Shown one piece after another: positions 16,498-23,598 of a DNA stretch of 64,000 bases. Positions within the stretch are counted from its first letter, which is position 1; every line of letters begins with the position of its first letter. The translations under genes were made by a program, and so were the position numbers. Origin of the DNA: Gordoniibacillus chartarius (GTDB taxonomy: Bacteria; Bacillota; Bacilli; Paenibacillales; NBRC-103111); assembly GCF_042432825.1 (NCBI RefSeq), contig NZ_JBHLWN010000071.1:62001-126000 (forward strand). Direction: 5' to 3'. The notes under the pieces are model-generated. The model did not search any database and was not told the DNA's origin. It worked only from the letters and a program-made list of their open reading frames with translations.

Positions 16498-16521
16498 TAT
16501 TGCTGCAAGGAGGTAACTACG

Positions 16522-17217
16522 ATGAGTATCACCGCTATGACCGTCTTGATTGTAATTGCCGTACTTGCCGTACTGGTTGCGGTCGTATTGATCAGCCGTA
16601 TCCGGGTCGAAGTAACGGCGGCGCGCGTAAGGGAGAACGACCGGGTGAGCATATCGGTACGGGCTTTATTCGGATTCGTTCGGTACCGGCTTAACGTTCC
16701 GATGATTGATTTCCGAAACTTCAATGAAGGTATTGCCATCAAGCATCAAAGCGCAGGCAGTCCGGGCCTGCCGAAGGAATTTCACCTGAACCGCGAAAAC
16801 ATTCTCGATATGTTCGAGCGGGTGCGTCTCATCATCAAGAACGTATTCAATCTGTTGGAATGGATGAAGAGTACGCTGGCAAAGCTGGAATGTACAGCTT
16901 TCCGCTGGCACACGCACGTCGGGATCGGAGACGCTCCGGAGACGGCCATGACGACAGGACTCGTCTGGGGATTGCAAACGTCTGTAGCCGGACTTGTCTT
17001 CCAGCGCGTTTGCTTAAAGGCAGCAGCCGATGTACAGGTGTTTCCGCAGTACAACCAGCAAGTATTCGCTACCGAATTGGCCGGCAAATTTCAAATCCGT
17101 GTATGGCATGTCGCGGCGGCAGGCTTCAAGCTCATACCGCATATTTGGAAAGCGAAGGGCGATTGGAGAACCTGGAGCCAAATTTTGTTCCAGCCGCGTA
17201 TGAAAAGTGTTGGTTAG
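16522..17217 (+). CDS. DUF2953 membrane protein (YtfI-like)
   Basis: The protein has 231 residues with one N-terminal membrane helix (MTVLIVIAVLAVLVAVVLI, about 6-24) and a predicted soluble domain after it (RIRVEVTAARVRENDRVSI...), ending in a conserved region with TGLVWGLQTSVAGLVF. This is the DUF2953 family, next to ytfJ (gerW) in B. subtilis as here. The function is not established; the pairing with GerW suggests a spore membrane role. The ribosome binding site is AAGGAGG before ATG 16522. Confidence 0.8.
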   Translation: MSITAMTVLIVIAVLAVLVAVVLISRIRVEVTAARVRENDRVSISVRALFGFVRYRLNVPMIDFRNFNEGIAIKHQSAGSPGLPKEFHLNRENILDMFERVRLIIKNVFNLLEWMKSTLAKLECTAFRWHTHVGIGDAPETAMTTGLVWGLQTSVAGLVFQRVCLKAAADVQVFPQYNQQVFATELAGKFQIRVWHVAAAGFKLIPHIWKAKGDWRTWSQILFQPRMKSVG

Positions 17218-17342
17218 TAACGGCAAGCGGCAAGAACGGCTCATATTTTTCCCGAGACAGGGCAAGCTACGATTGTATGGACCCGCTACTTTAATTGCTT
17301 GATACCGCAACAACCTACAACAGCCCAAGGAGGAATTTCACC

Positions 17343-17942
17343 ATGTCTACGCATCCGATCGAAGGCTTAATGAAAGTCGCAATGGAAAATATTAAAGAAA
17401 TGGTCGACGTCAATACAATTGTCGGCGATCCGGTGGAAACTCAGGACGGCACGATCATCATGCCGATCTCCAAGGTCGGTTTCGGGTTCGCAGCCGGCGG
17501 CTCCGAATTCCGCAATGAAACGGATACCGATTATATTACAACTACGCACACGACAATCGCCCGTACGGATGCGCACAACGCCAGCGTTTCGCTTCCGTTC
17601 GGCGGCGGCAGCGGCGGCGGTGTCTCCATTACCCCAATTGCTTTCCTCGTCGTCAGCAAGAACGGCAACGTCAAGGTGGTACCGCTGGACAATCAAACCC
17701 ACATTTGGGAGCGTCTGATCGATTCGGCGCCTCAAGTAGTCGAGAAAGTTCAAAGCATGATTAAAGGCGGCGCCGGTGCGGCAGCCGGAATGGGCGCAGC
17801 AGGCGGCATGGCCGGCATGGCCGGTGCGATGCCCGGTATGGCCGGAGGGATGTCCGGAGGGATGACATCGGCAGGCTCGACATCCGGCTCCACGAGCCCG
17901 ACCGTCAACAAAGGCAACGACAACCAAAACTTTATCGTGTAA
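17343..17942 (+). CDS. ytfJ: Spore germination protein GerW (YtfJ)
   Basis: GerW/YtfJ is a forespore-made protein required for normal response to some germinants and associated with the inner spore membrane. Residues 1-140 match the family (HPIEGLMKVAMENIKEMVDV, GTIIMPISKVGFGFAAGGSEF, ITPIAFLVV). Residues 141-199 form a Gly/Ala/Met-rich and then Ser/Thr-rich tail with GGM and AGM repeats. ATG 17343 is chosen because AAGGAGG lies nine bases upstream; the longer reading from 17295 includes that site. A terminator follows. Confidence 0.9.
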   Translation: MSTHPIEGLMKVAMENIKEMVDVNTIVGDPVETQDGTIIMPISKVGFGFAAGGSEFRNETDTDYITTTHTTIARTDAHNASVSLPFGGGSGGGVSITPIAFLVVSKNGNVKVVPLDNQTHIWERLIDSAPQVVEKVQSMIKGGAGAAAGMGAAGGMAGMAGAMPGMAGGMSGGMTSAGSTSGSTSPTVNKGNDNQNFIV

Positions 17943-17947
17943 CCTAG

Positions 17948-17985
17948 GAAGCCATCCCGCCCGCCGCGGTGATGGCTTCTTTTAT
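17948..17985 (+). terminator. Rho-independent terminator after ytfJ
   Basis: GAAGCCATC (17948-17956) pairs with GATGGCTTC (17971-17979), followed by TTTTATT. Confidence 0.8.
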
Positions 17986-18188
17986 TAGTGCGCACTTCCT
18001 ACATAACGCTCTTTGTCTGCGGAATAATAGAGTCATCTATAGTTTCCTGACCCGTTAAGAAGCAGAAGCCTGCCCTTTTGCAGCAGCACGAGTTTACCCG
18101 TCCGAATGAGTAGGCTTGTTGCAACTTTCAGACCGCCATGCACGTCAATGGGGGGGATGATGAGAAGGCTTTGCGGGGGGATTGGACG

Positions 18189-18449
18189 ATGAAGCGTCTT
18201 AAGCTGCTTCAAGTATTTGAAGTGGATGGAATTACGCCCAAACGGCAAACGGACCGCTGGAGCTACACCAGCTTGCAGGGCAAGCTGCTGCGGGAATTGA
18301 AGCCGATCAAGGTGGGCTCGCATATGCTGCTCTCGCCCGACGATGCCTACGAGCCGGTCCGCTCTACAAAAGTTCAAGCCGTAGATGTGGACGGACACGA
18401 TATGAGAGTACTGACCCGAAATTCCATTTATCATTTCGAGCTGGTTTAA
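18189..18449 (+). CDS. Hypothetical protein, 86 residues
   Basis: I do not recognise a family. The protein is hydrophilic and slightly basic, beginning MKRLKLLQVFEVDGITPKR and ending HDMRVLTRNSIYHFELV, with no membrane segment, signal peptide or Cys. The pattern of short strands suggests a small beta-rich fold. ATG 18189 has a G-rich site (GGGGGGATTGGACG) before it; an in-frame ATG at 18138 is also possible but the added residues look non-coding. It converges on the gene at 18506-18721, with a shared hairpin between them. Confidence 0.6.
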   Translation: MKRLKLLQVFEVDGITPKRQTDRWSYTSLQGKLLRELKPIKVGSHMLLSPDDAYEPVRSTKVQAVDVDGHDMRVLTRNSIYHFELV

Positions 18450-18451
18450 AC

Positions 18452-18500
18452 GATGAAGCCGCTTCTTTCTGCCAAGGGCTGGAAAGAAAGCGGCTTCATA
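18452..18500. terminator. Bidirectional terminator between two converging small genes
   Basis: GATGAAGCCGCTTCTTTC and GAAAGAAAGCGGCTTCAT form a long stem with one bulge. It lies two bases after one stop codon and five before the other, so it can serve both strands. Confidence 0.75.
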
Positions 18501-18505
18501 TTGGT

Positions 18506-18721
18506 TTAAAATATAGGAATGCGTGCCTTGGTGCCGTTATCGCCATAGAGAATCGCTTCCGCACTGAACAGCTCAATGCGCTCGATCGAGGCCTTGAGGG
18601 TAGACATCGTAAACTTGTTGTTGCGGAGTGCCGAAAGCAGGGAAGGAATGAGCTTATGGTCCGTGCCTATGAGATGCACGGCTACGCTGTTTTGGTTGAC
18701 TTTAATGTTGGCTACTTTCAT
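18506..18721 (-). CDS. Hypothetical protein, 71 residues
   Basis: The protein begins MKVANIKVNQNSVAVHLIG and ends with GDNGTKARIPIF. It has no Cys, no membrane helix and no signal peptide, and I recognise no family. The reverse-strand ATG at 18721 has AAGGAGATGA upstream, a strong ribosome binding site, which supports a real gene. The frame could extend upstream to 18760 but those codons cover the ribosome binding site. GATAATAAAT upstream may be part of its promoter. Confidence 0.7.
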   Translation of the reverse strand: MKVANIKVNQNSVAVHLIGTDHKLIPSLLSALRNNKFTMSTLKASIERIELFSAEAILYGDNGTKARIPIF

Positions 18722-19031
18722 GGAAGTGTCATCTCCTTGATCAGATTTATTATCGGACAAGCTCCTTGCGCAGCCTACCTGCTACAAATGTTAACATAAT
18801 GTAACTTGCTAAGTGCTCGAACGGTGTTGTCGAGTAGTGACTAGTTTTGACTAGGCTAAAGAGGATGCTGTTGGGTGCTGTCATGGAAAATGATACTTTG
18901 CTGCAGGAATGAACAAGGGCCATTTTTTCAAAATGAAAAGCGGCGGTTGGATTCGTTTGTCGGATATATTTTCTACGGATCGAAGCCTCTGGCTTCAGCG
19001 AACCGAGCTTCGATTGCAAGCGGCAGGAATA
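18722..19031 (+). other. Intergenic region between a reverse small gene and the SASP gene
   Basis: No gene is supported here. It holds the upstream region of the reverse gene, a short palindrome CTAGTTTTGACTAG at 18841-18854, and AT-rich sequence leading to the sigma-G promoter. Confidence 0.5.
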
Positions 19032-19062
19032 TGAATAATATTTCTTCCAGCATGCCATAATA
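19032..19062 (+). promoter_or_regulatory. Sigma-G promoter of the SASP gene
   Basis: TGAATA (19032-19037) and CATAATA (19056-19062) are separated by 18 bases, an essentially perfect forespore sigma-G promoter. It lies 30 bases before the SASP start codon. Confidence 0.85.
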
Positions 19063-19092
19063 CGCTTACATCCCACAAAAGGAGTGATTTAC

Positions 19093-19320
19093 ATGGCACA
19101 AGGTCAATCCAACAACAACAATATCCTGGTGGTTCCTCAGGCGCGTCAGGCTTTGGAGCAGCTGAAATACGAGGTAGCGCAAGAGCTTGGCATCCAAATT
19201 CCGCAGGACGGCTACTACGGCTACATGGCGACTCGCGATACCGGCGCAATCGGTGGTCATATCACTCGCCGTCTCGTTCAGATCGCAGAGCAGCAGCTGT
19301 CCGGTTTTGCCCGCCGCTAA
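19093..19320 (+). CDS. Alpha/beta-type small acid-soluble spore protein
   Basis: Spore DNA-binding protein of 75 residues that coats forespore DNA, protects it from UV and heat, and serves as an amino-acid store on germination. The conserved helix-turn-helix-like halves are clear: LEQLKYEVAQELGIQI, with the expected GPR protease site after the Glu of KYE, and GYYGYMATRDTGAIGGHITRRLV. The N-terminal Gln/Asn-rich stretch is typical. ATG 19093 follows AAGGAGTGA. It is monocistronic, with its own sigma-G promoter and a downstream hairpin. Which ssp paralogue it is cannot be told. Confidence 0.96.
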   Translation: MAQGQSNNNNILVVPQARQALEQLKYEVAQELGIQIPQDGYYGYMATRDTGAIGGHITRRLVQIAEQQLSGFARR

Positions 19321-19343
19321 GAGCAATAGGTTGATAAAAAATT

Positions 19344-19378
19344 ACGGCCTGCTCCGGTTTCCCGGGGCGGGCCGTTTG
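19344..19378 (+). terminator. Likely terminator after the SASP gene
   Basis: ACGGCCTGC (19344-19352) pairs with GCGGGCCGT (19366-19374). The T tail is short. Confidence 0.5.
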
Positions 19379-19413
19379 CATGCGAAGCCGGGTTGCGAAT
19401 AGCTTGCTTCGGC

Positions 19414-19551
19414 TTACCGCTGCACCCTTCTAATGCCTCGTTTGAATGATTCGTGATGGTCGTATTCCTCTTCCTCTTCATTGATATCCAACCCGTCAAT
19501 AATGGCGTCATTGCCGATTTTCTCTAGTTCTACAAATTCGTTATCCATCAT
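19414..19551 (-). CDS. Small acidic protein, 45 residues
   Basis: The reading frame starts with two ATG codons (19551 and 19548 on the reverse strand), with GAGGAG (complement of 19558-19563) correctly placed upstream. The product begins MMDNEFVELEKIGNDA, has a run of five Glu (NEEEEEYDHH), and ends with a basic tail (SFKRGIRRVQR). The charge split between a long acidic part and a short basic end, the strong ribosome binding site and non-random codons argue that it is real. I recognise no family. It lies convergent to the SASP gene. Confidence 0.6.
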   Translation of the reverse strand: MMDNEFVELEKIGNDAIIDGLDINEEEEEYDHHESFKRGIRRVQR

Positions 19552-19692
19552 CAATTGCTCCTCTTTATTCGAATAGACCGAATGAATTCTTACGTCGCTC
19601 CCGCCTACATCATTCGAGAAGGTATACCTGAATTCCTACCTCTCCATCATGTACATTTCCCGTCGTTGCATAGAATACGTGCTTCGCCATAT

Positions 19693-19714
19693 AATACGAA
19701 TATACGTTCGTATT
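19693..19714. promoter_or_regulatory. LexA (SOS)-like operator
   Basis: CGAATATACGTTCG at 19697-19710 differs at one position from the Gram-positive LexA box CGAACATACGTTCG, and the flanks extend the palindrome (AATACGA ... TCGTATT, 19693-19714). It sits directly downstream of TATAAT (19690-19695), which has TTGCAT 18 bases upstream (19666-19671). That position would block transcription of the gene at 19728. Confidence 0.65.
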
Positions 19715-19727
19715 ACGGGGTGATTAG

Positions 19728-20108
19728 ATGATTAAGCATTACGGACTGACAGATGAAGAAAATGAACTGATCACTGCCTGCGTTGTGCTTCCGATGGTTT
19801 TGTCGGTAGTGGAGAAGAACAAATTCGCTATGCAGAGCGAGAAGCTGAGCTTAAAGAAGCTTTATCTCATGGCCGCCGACGTACTGATTTATCGGATCAA
19901 AGAGGAAATCGCACATGTAAAGAAAGAGGCGTGGAAGAGCAAGCTTATCGTCATCAAGGGAAAGCCCGATGAGCCGCTAAGCTATGCCTATGCTTGCCGC
20001 GGGTTATCGAACAGCCTGGAAATGCCGAAGGAGACCGCCCAGCGGGAGATCGGCGCCGCGCTCGAAAGGTTTATTAGGGATTTGGGGCAATGTTTGGTGA
20101 GCCGTTGA
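19728..20108 (+). CDS. Hypothetical protein with a LexA-like box, probable SOS gene
   Basis: A 126-residue soluble protein, mostly helical, beginning MIKHYGLTDEENELITACVV. A central Lys/Glu-rich part (KLSLKKLYLMAADVLIYRIKEEIAHVKKEAWKS is spread over about residues 44-76) is followed by a more variable C-terminus. I do not recognise a family and see no catalytic motif, membrane helix or signal peptide. ATG 19728 follows GGGGTGAT. A TATAAT box and LexA-like palindrome directly upstream suggest DNA-damage control. It may be a mobile-element remnant, since it lies in an island of short genes where synteny with Bacillus is broken. Confidence 0.7.
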   Translation: MIKHYGLTDEENELITACVVLPMVLSVVEKNKFAMQSEKLSLKKLYLMAADVLIYRIKEEIAHVKKEAWKSKLIVIKGKPDEPLSYAYACRGLSNSLEMPKETAQREIGAALERFIRDLGQCLVSR

Positions 20109-20379
20109 TGGGGAAATTCAAGATTTCGTTGAGAAGTGATAAATATGAAAGGCTGTCATCGAAATGGAATTGCTGACATCAACAATATTTTGTTTGGCAG
20201 CCTAAAGCCATGACTGTCAATTTATAACGAAAATTCGGCTCTTTTGTTCAAGAATCACGTCGACTCCTGCGGTCGCCCGGGAAATAAGGGACGATCGACC
20301 TTCGAGTTCGTGATGGGGCAGGTACCGGTCCATGAAGCGTGATTGGCTTCAAGCTGCAGTAGCGCGGGCGCAAACGGCA

Positions 20380-20423
20380 AGAGGCACCCCAAAGTCAATA
20401 TAGATGACTTGGGGCGCCTCTTC
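20380..20423. terminator. Strong inverted repeat downstream of the secreted-peptide gene
   Basis: AAGAGGCACCCCAAAGTCA and TGACTTGGGGCGCCTCTT form a long stem with one bulge and one mismatch around ATATAGA. No T run follows in the reverse direction and only CTTCATT in the forward one. It lies 31 bases past the reverse-strand stop at 20455, so it may end that transcript or protect it. Confidence 0.5.
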
Positions 20424-20454
20424 TTCATTATTTAACAACAATCAGTTCTTCTCG

Positions 20455-20628
20455 CTATCTCAAGAAATAATACCAATATGCCATTTCAATGGATTCCCCG
20501 ACCGTCTTCGGTACATAGCCTCCATATCGCGACATTGCATGCGTTTCTGTCCCGCCGGCGAAAGTGCCGATCCCCACGGCTGCAACAAATGCGGTTACGA
20601 GAAATAATTTGCTGAATTTGTGTTTCAT
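20455..20628 (-). CDS. Secreted small peptide precursor, 57 residues
   Basis: The reverse-strand ATG at 20628 follows AGGAGGTAATAAAT, an excellent ribosome binding site. The product has a classical signal peptide: MKHKFSKLF (positive), LVTAFVAAVGIGTFAGG (hydrophobic), and a probable cleavage after THA (residue 31). The remaining 26 residues (MSRYGGYVPKTVGES... ending AYWYYFLR) are rich in Tyr and aromatic residues and have no Cys. This could be an exported signal, an antimicrobial peptide or a small surface protein. I know no homologue. No immunity, transport or modification gene is next to it. Confidence 0.65.
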   Translation of the reverse strand: MKHKFSKLFLVTAFVAAVGIGTFAGGTETHAMSRYGGYVPKTVGESIEMAYWYYFLR

Positions 20629-20663
20629 ATTTATTACCTCCTGTTATGTTGTTTACATGTCTG

Positions 20664-20696
20664 ATTATACCTCTGTTTTCAGATACAATCTGTATC
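20664..20696 (-). promoter_or_regulatory. Promoter and palindromic operator of the secreted-peptide gene
   Basis: On the reverse strand TATAAT (complement of 20664-20669) lies 36 bases before the peptide start. A 15-base palindrome with perfect 6-base arms, GATACAATCTGTATC (20682-20696), covers the -35 region. No good -35 hexamer is present, which suggests that an activator or repressor binding the palindrome controls the promoter. Confidence 0.5.
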
Positions 20697-21135
20697 GCAG
20701 CTCACAATTTGCAATTTATTTATTGGTATTTTGTAAAGAGCCAAGAGAGGGGACCTAAGGTCTTCAAAGAGGAACAGTTGGCTGTAATTTGAGACACATG
20801 TGGCTCACGTTTACCAATGCGCTCTTTTGTGATGTGACAAGAATAAGATGAAGGAAATATTTTTGTTATTGTAAGTAGGGGGCTCCATGATTCTGTTGCA
20901 TAAAAAATTCGGGGCCCTCTTTCGAGAGCCCCTTCATGGGAGAGGAGAAACCGGACGAAGAGCTTATGGGGAAACGTAAGTCTTCTCCGCGGTTGTCTAC
21001 GACATTCAAGATGTCGATACTCTAATGATGGACAACTTTGCCATTGTTTATACATATGCAGGGAAATTTTTGTGCGAATTCAATGAATGTGCTAAGATAT
21101 CGTCATAGTTTAGGGAGGAAACGGGTGAACGGGCA
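20697..21135. other. Intergenic region with several hairpins, no gene recognised
   Basis: No protein-coding frame is supported in these 439 bases. On the reverse strand three hairpins follow each other: 21000-21016 (CGACAT/ATGTCG), 20957-20985 (GAAGAGCTTA/TAAGTCTTC, one bulge) and 20911-20932, the last followed by six T. Together they look like a short structured transcript ending at about 20902. The right end holds the promoter region of rsmD (TG-c-TAAGAT at 21090-21098). Confidence 0.4.
20902..20932 (-). terminator. Orphan rho-independent terminator on the reverse strand
   Basis: Read on the reverse strand: GGGGCTCTC, a GAAA tetraloop, GAGGGCCCC, then GAATTTTTT. The stem is nine pairs with one G.U. 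There is no coding gene upstream on that strand for it to serve. Confidence 0.65.
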
Positions 21136-21696
21136 GTGAGAGTCATTTCAGGCAGCGCGAGAGGGCGCCCGCTGAAGGCCGTGCCGGGATCGGGCACGAG
21201 ACCGACGACGGACAAAGTAAAGGAAGCGTTATTCAGCATGATCGGTCCGTATTTCGACGGGGGGGATGTGCTCGATTTGTTTGCCGGGACCGGGGGACTT
21301 GGCATTGAGGCGCTGAGCCGGGGGATGGCGCGCGGAGTTTTCATCGATGCGGATGCGAAGAGCGTCGACGTCGTGCGCAGCAATTTGGAGGCGACGAAGC
21401 TGACGGAGCAGGCCGAGGTGTACCGCAACGACGCGTTTCGGGCGCTTAAGGCTCTGGCCAAGAGGGAAGCGGCATTCGAACTCGTATTCCTGGACCCGCC
21501 GTACCGGCTTAAGCGGATCGTCGAGCTGCTTGACGAGCTGCAAGAGCTGCGGCTGCTGAAGCCCGGCGCTACTGTCGTTGTCGAGCATGACGCCGGCGAT
21601 ATGCAGGAGGAACAGGTCGGGCAGCTGCGGCAGCGGCGGCGGGCCGAATACGGCGATACGGCGATTACGATATATGAATTGGAGGGCAACGCATGA
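21136..21696 (+). CDS. rsmD: 16S rRNA (guanine(966)-N2)-methyltransferase
   Basis: SAM-dependent enzyme methylating G966 of 16S rRNA during 30S assembly. It has 186 residues. The SAM-binding loop is DLFAGTGGLG (47-56) and the catalytic DPPY tetrad is 120-123. It starts MRVISGSARGRPLKAV as in the family. The start codon is GTG at 21136; the best purine stretch (GGGAGGAAACGGG) is somewhat far. It overlaps coaD by four bases (ATGA), the same pair as ylbH-coaD in B. subtilis. Confidence 0.94.
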   Translation: MRVISGSARGRPLKAVPGSGTRPTTDKVKEALFSMIGPYFDGGDVLDLFAGTGGLGIEALSRGMARGVFIDADAKSVDVVRSNLEATKLTEQAEVYRNDAFRALKALAKREAAFELVFLDPPYRLKRIVELLDELQELRLLKPGATVVVEHDAGDMQEEQVGQLRQRRRAEYGDTAITIYELEGNA

Positions 21697-22214
21697 CCAA
21701 ATCGGGATTGAAACACGGCATTACGGTGGCGGTTTACCCGGGCAGCTTCGACCCGGTTACGAACGGGCACCTCGATATCATACACAGGGCGGCAAAGGTG
21801 TTCGACAAGCTGATCGTGGCGGTATTGAACAACTCCAGCAAAAACCCGCTCTTCACTTTGGATGAGCGGGTCGAACTGCTTCGTCAGGTAACGAAGGATG
21901 TACCGAATGTGGAGATCGATTCGTTCCGGGATTTGCTCGTCAATTACTTGAAAAGCCGGGGTGCCCATCTGGTTGTGCGCGGGCTTCGCGCCGTGTCCGA
22001 TTTCGAATACGAGCTGCAGATGGCGTCGACAAACCAGAAACTGGACGAGGATATGGAAACGTTCTTTATGACGTCTAAACCGAAATATTCTTATTTGAGC
22101 TCCAGCATCGTGAAGGAGATTGCCCGCTTCCACGGTCCGGTCGTCGATCTGGTGCCCCTGGAGGTCGAGCAGGCGCTGCGGATCAAATTCGGTACGGACA
22201 AGGCTACGATTTAA
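21693..22214 (+). CDS. coaD: Phosphopantetheine adenylyltransferase
   Basis: Fourth step of coenzyme A synthesis: transfers AMP from ATP to 4'-phosphopantetheine. The nucleotidyltransferase motif GSFDPVTNGH is at 17-26, and the second motif SYLSSSIVKEIA near residue 130. It has 173 residues, a little longer than usual because of an N-terminal MTKSGLKHG. It is coupled to rsmD by an ATGA overlap. Its last 11 bases overlap the 3' end of the convergent ylbJ. Confidence 0.96.
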   Translation: MTKSGLKHGITVAVYPGSFDPVTNGHLDIIHRAAKVFDKLIVAVLNNSSKNPLFTLDERVELLRQVTKDVPNVEIDSFRDLLVNYLKSRGAHLVVRGLRAVSDFEYELQMASTNQKLDEDMETFFMTSKPKYSYLSSSIVKEIARFHGPVVDLVPLEVEQALRIKFGTDKATI

Positions 22215-23472
22215 CCCTGGAGCGGTGTGCGCCGTTCCGGTGGAAACCAAGCGATAACAGGAGCATCAGAAGTATAACGGCGGTCAGCAGCGCTAAGGCA
22301 ATAACCGGCTGAGGGTATGCAGCGGCGGTGCCCGAAGGCGGTTGGCCCGCTGCGAAGCTTGGGGCGGATCCGAGCCAGCCGCTGACGGGCTCCCACACGG
22401 CCAAAGTGAGAACAAAGGAGTAAGCGGCATGCAGCAGCCGGGCAGCGACGAATGGCATATAGCCGAGATCGGTATCGTTCGTAATGCTGCGGACCTGCAG
22501 GTGGGAGGAGATGCCGCCCCAGCCTAATACGGCAGCAACCGCCGCCGCCGCGAATGCGCCGCTGAGACCTGACTTTGCGCCGAAAGCGTAAGTGCCGAGA
22601 TGAATTTCCAAGAGCCCGGTTACTGCACTGCGAACGGCTTCGCCGTAGCTCGTGCTTCCCGTAACGAGCAAGGCGGCGTGCTGAATTATGGACGTCAAGC
22701 GGGAGATCTCAATAATTTGGACCAGCACGGAGAAAATGATCATGTATCCGCCGACCATCATCAGCGTCTGAACCGAAGAGGAAACGGCATCGCCCAGCAG
22801 CTTGCCGAAGGCGCGGCCGTCCTTCGTATGGGCGTCCTGCATGGCGGTTATTATCCGTTTGGTTAGCGGCTCCGCAGGCAGCGTCCCGGAAGGAGGCTGT
22901 CCCGGATGTCCCGGTACATACGTTTCCCGCTCTTGCGATCGCACGGATAGAAGTCTAATTGTCAGACCGACGGCCAGAGCGGCGACAGTATGAACAGCGG
23001 CGAGAAGCGCTCCTAAGCGCGCGCTGTGCAGAAAGCCGACGCCGACGATTGTTACAATAAATACCGGAGAGCTTAGATGAGAGACGGCAAGCAGCCGCTC
23101 CGCTTCCGTACGCGTCAGAAGTCCTTGCTTCCGCAGCGCCGCCGCCGCCCGCGCACCGGCCGGATGGCCGATCGTTGCGCCTAGAGCAAGCGCCCAGCCG
23201 CCGCTCCCCGGTATGCGAAGCAGGTTTCGCATTAATGGATCGAGCAGCGTCCCAAGCGCATGGACGACACCGTAGCCCAGCAGCAGCTCCGATAATATAA
23301 GAAAAGGAAGCAGCGCCGGAAAGACGTACTTCCACCAAACGGTCAGGCCTTGCAGGGAAGCGGAGAACGCCTGATCGGGGTAAGCAATGATCGACACGAC
23401 GAGGATGGCCGCAAACAAGCCGAGCAGCGCCGTCGTGCGCCGTCTGCCGGATGCCTTGGGGTTGCCAGTCAT
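22204..23472 (-). CDS. ylbJ: Sporulation integral membrane protein YlbJ
   Basis: Polytopic membrane protein of 422 residues with two nucleoside-recognition (gate) domains. The first contains VWWKYVFPALLPFLILSEL and LALGATIGHPAGARAAA; the second YMIIFSVLVQIIEISR and LEIHLGTYAF. In Bacillus ylbJ is needed for a proper spore cortex and is expressed in the mother cell. It is the only reverse-strand gene of the ylb group here, ending inside coaD and starting back to back with ylbL. The Pro/Gly-rich loop around residues 205-220 is variable. The reverse-strand ATG at 23472 follows a purine-rich GAAAGGTG. Confidence 0.88.
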   Translation of the reverse strand: MTGNPKASGRRRTTALLGLFAAILVVSIIAYPDQAFSASLQGLTVWWKYVFPALLPFLILSELLLGYGVVHALGTLLDPLMRNLLRIPGSGGWALALGATIGHPAGARAAAALRKQGLLTRTEAERLLAVSHLSSPVFIVTIVGVGFLHSARLGALLAAVHTVAALAVGLTIRLLSVRSQERETYVPGHPGQPPSGTLPAEPLTKRIITAMQDAHTKDGRAFGKLLGDAVSSSVQTLMMVGGYMIIFSVLVQIIEISRLTSIIQHAALLVTGSTSYGEAVRSAVTGLLEIHLGTYAFGAKSGLSGAFAAAAVAAVLGWGGISSHLQVRSITNDTDLGYMPFVAARLLHAAYSFVLTLAVWEPVSGWLGSAPSFAAGQPPSGTAAAYPQPVIALALLTAVILLMLLLSLGFHRNGAHRSRVKS

Positions 23473-23598
23473 TGCTAAACATCACCTTTCTCGGACAAGA
23501 GTTGGTATCATGTGTACGCGCTTGTCCGGGGGTTTAGACCAATACGCCAGGATGTAGTTCAGTGACATCACAGGTTCTGCGAGATGGGGGAGAGCATC

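Noticed and set aside
18841..18854. Palindrome CTAGTTTTGACTAG as an operator
   Set aside because: Short arms and no promoter next to it; cannot be told from chance.
20720..21055. Reverse-strand 111-codon frame upstream of the secreted peptide
   Set aside because: Spans several hairpins and a terminator, lacks a ribosome binding site, and is not protein-like.
21048..22250. Long reverse frame across rsmD and coaD
   Set aside because: Both forward genes are certain; this is an antisense shadow.
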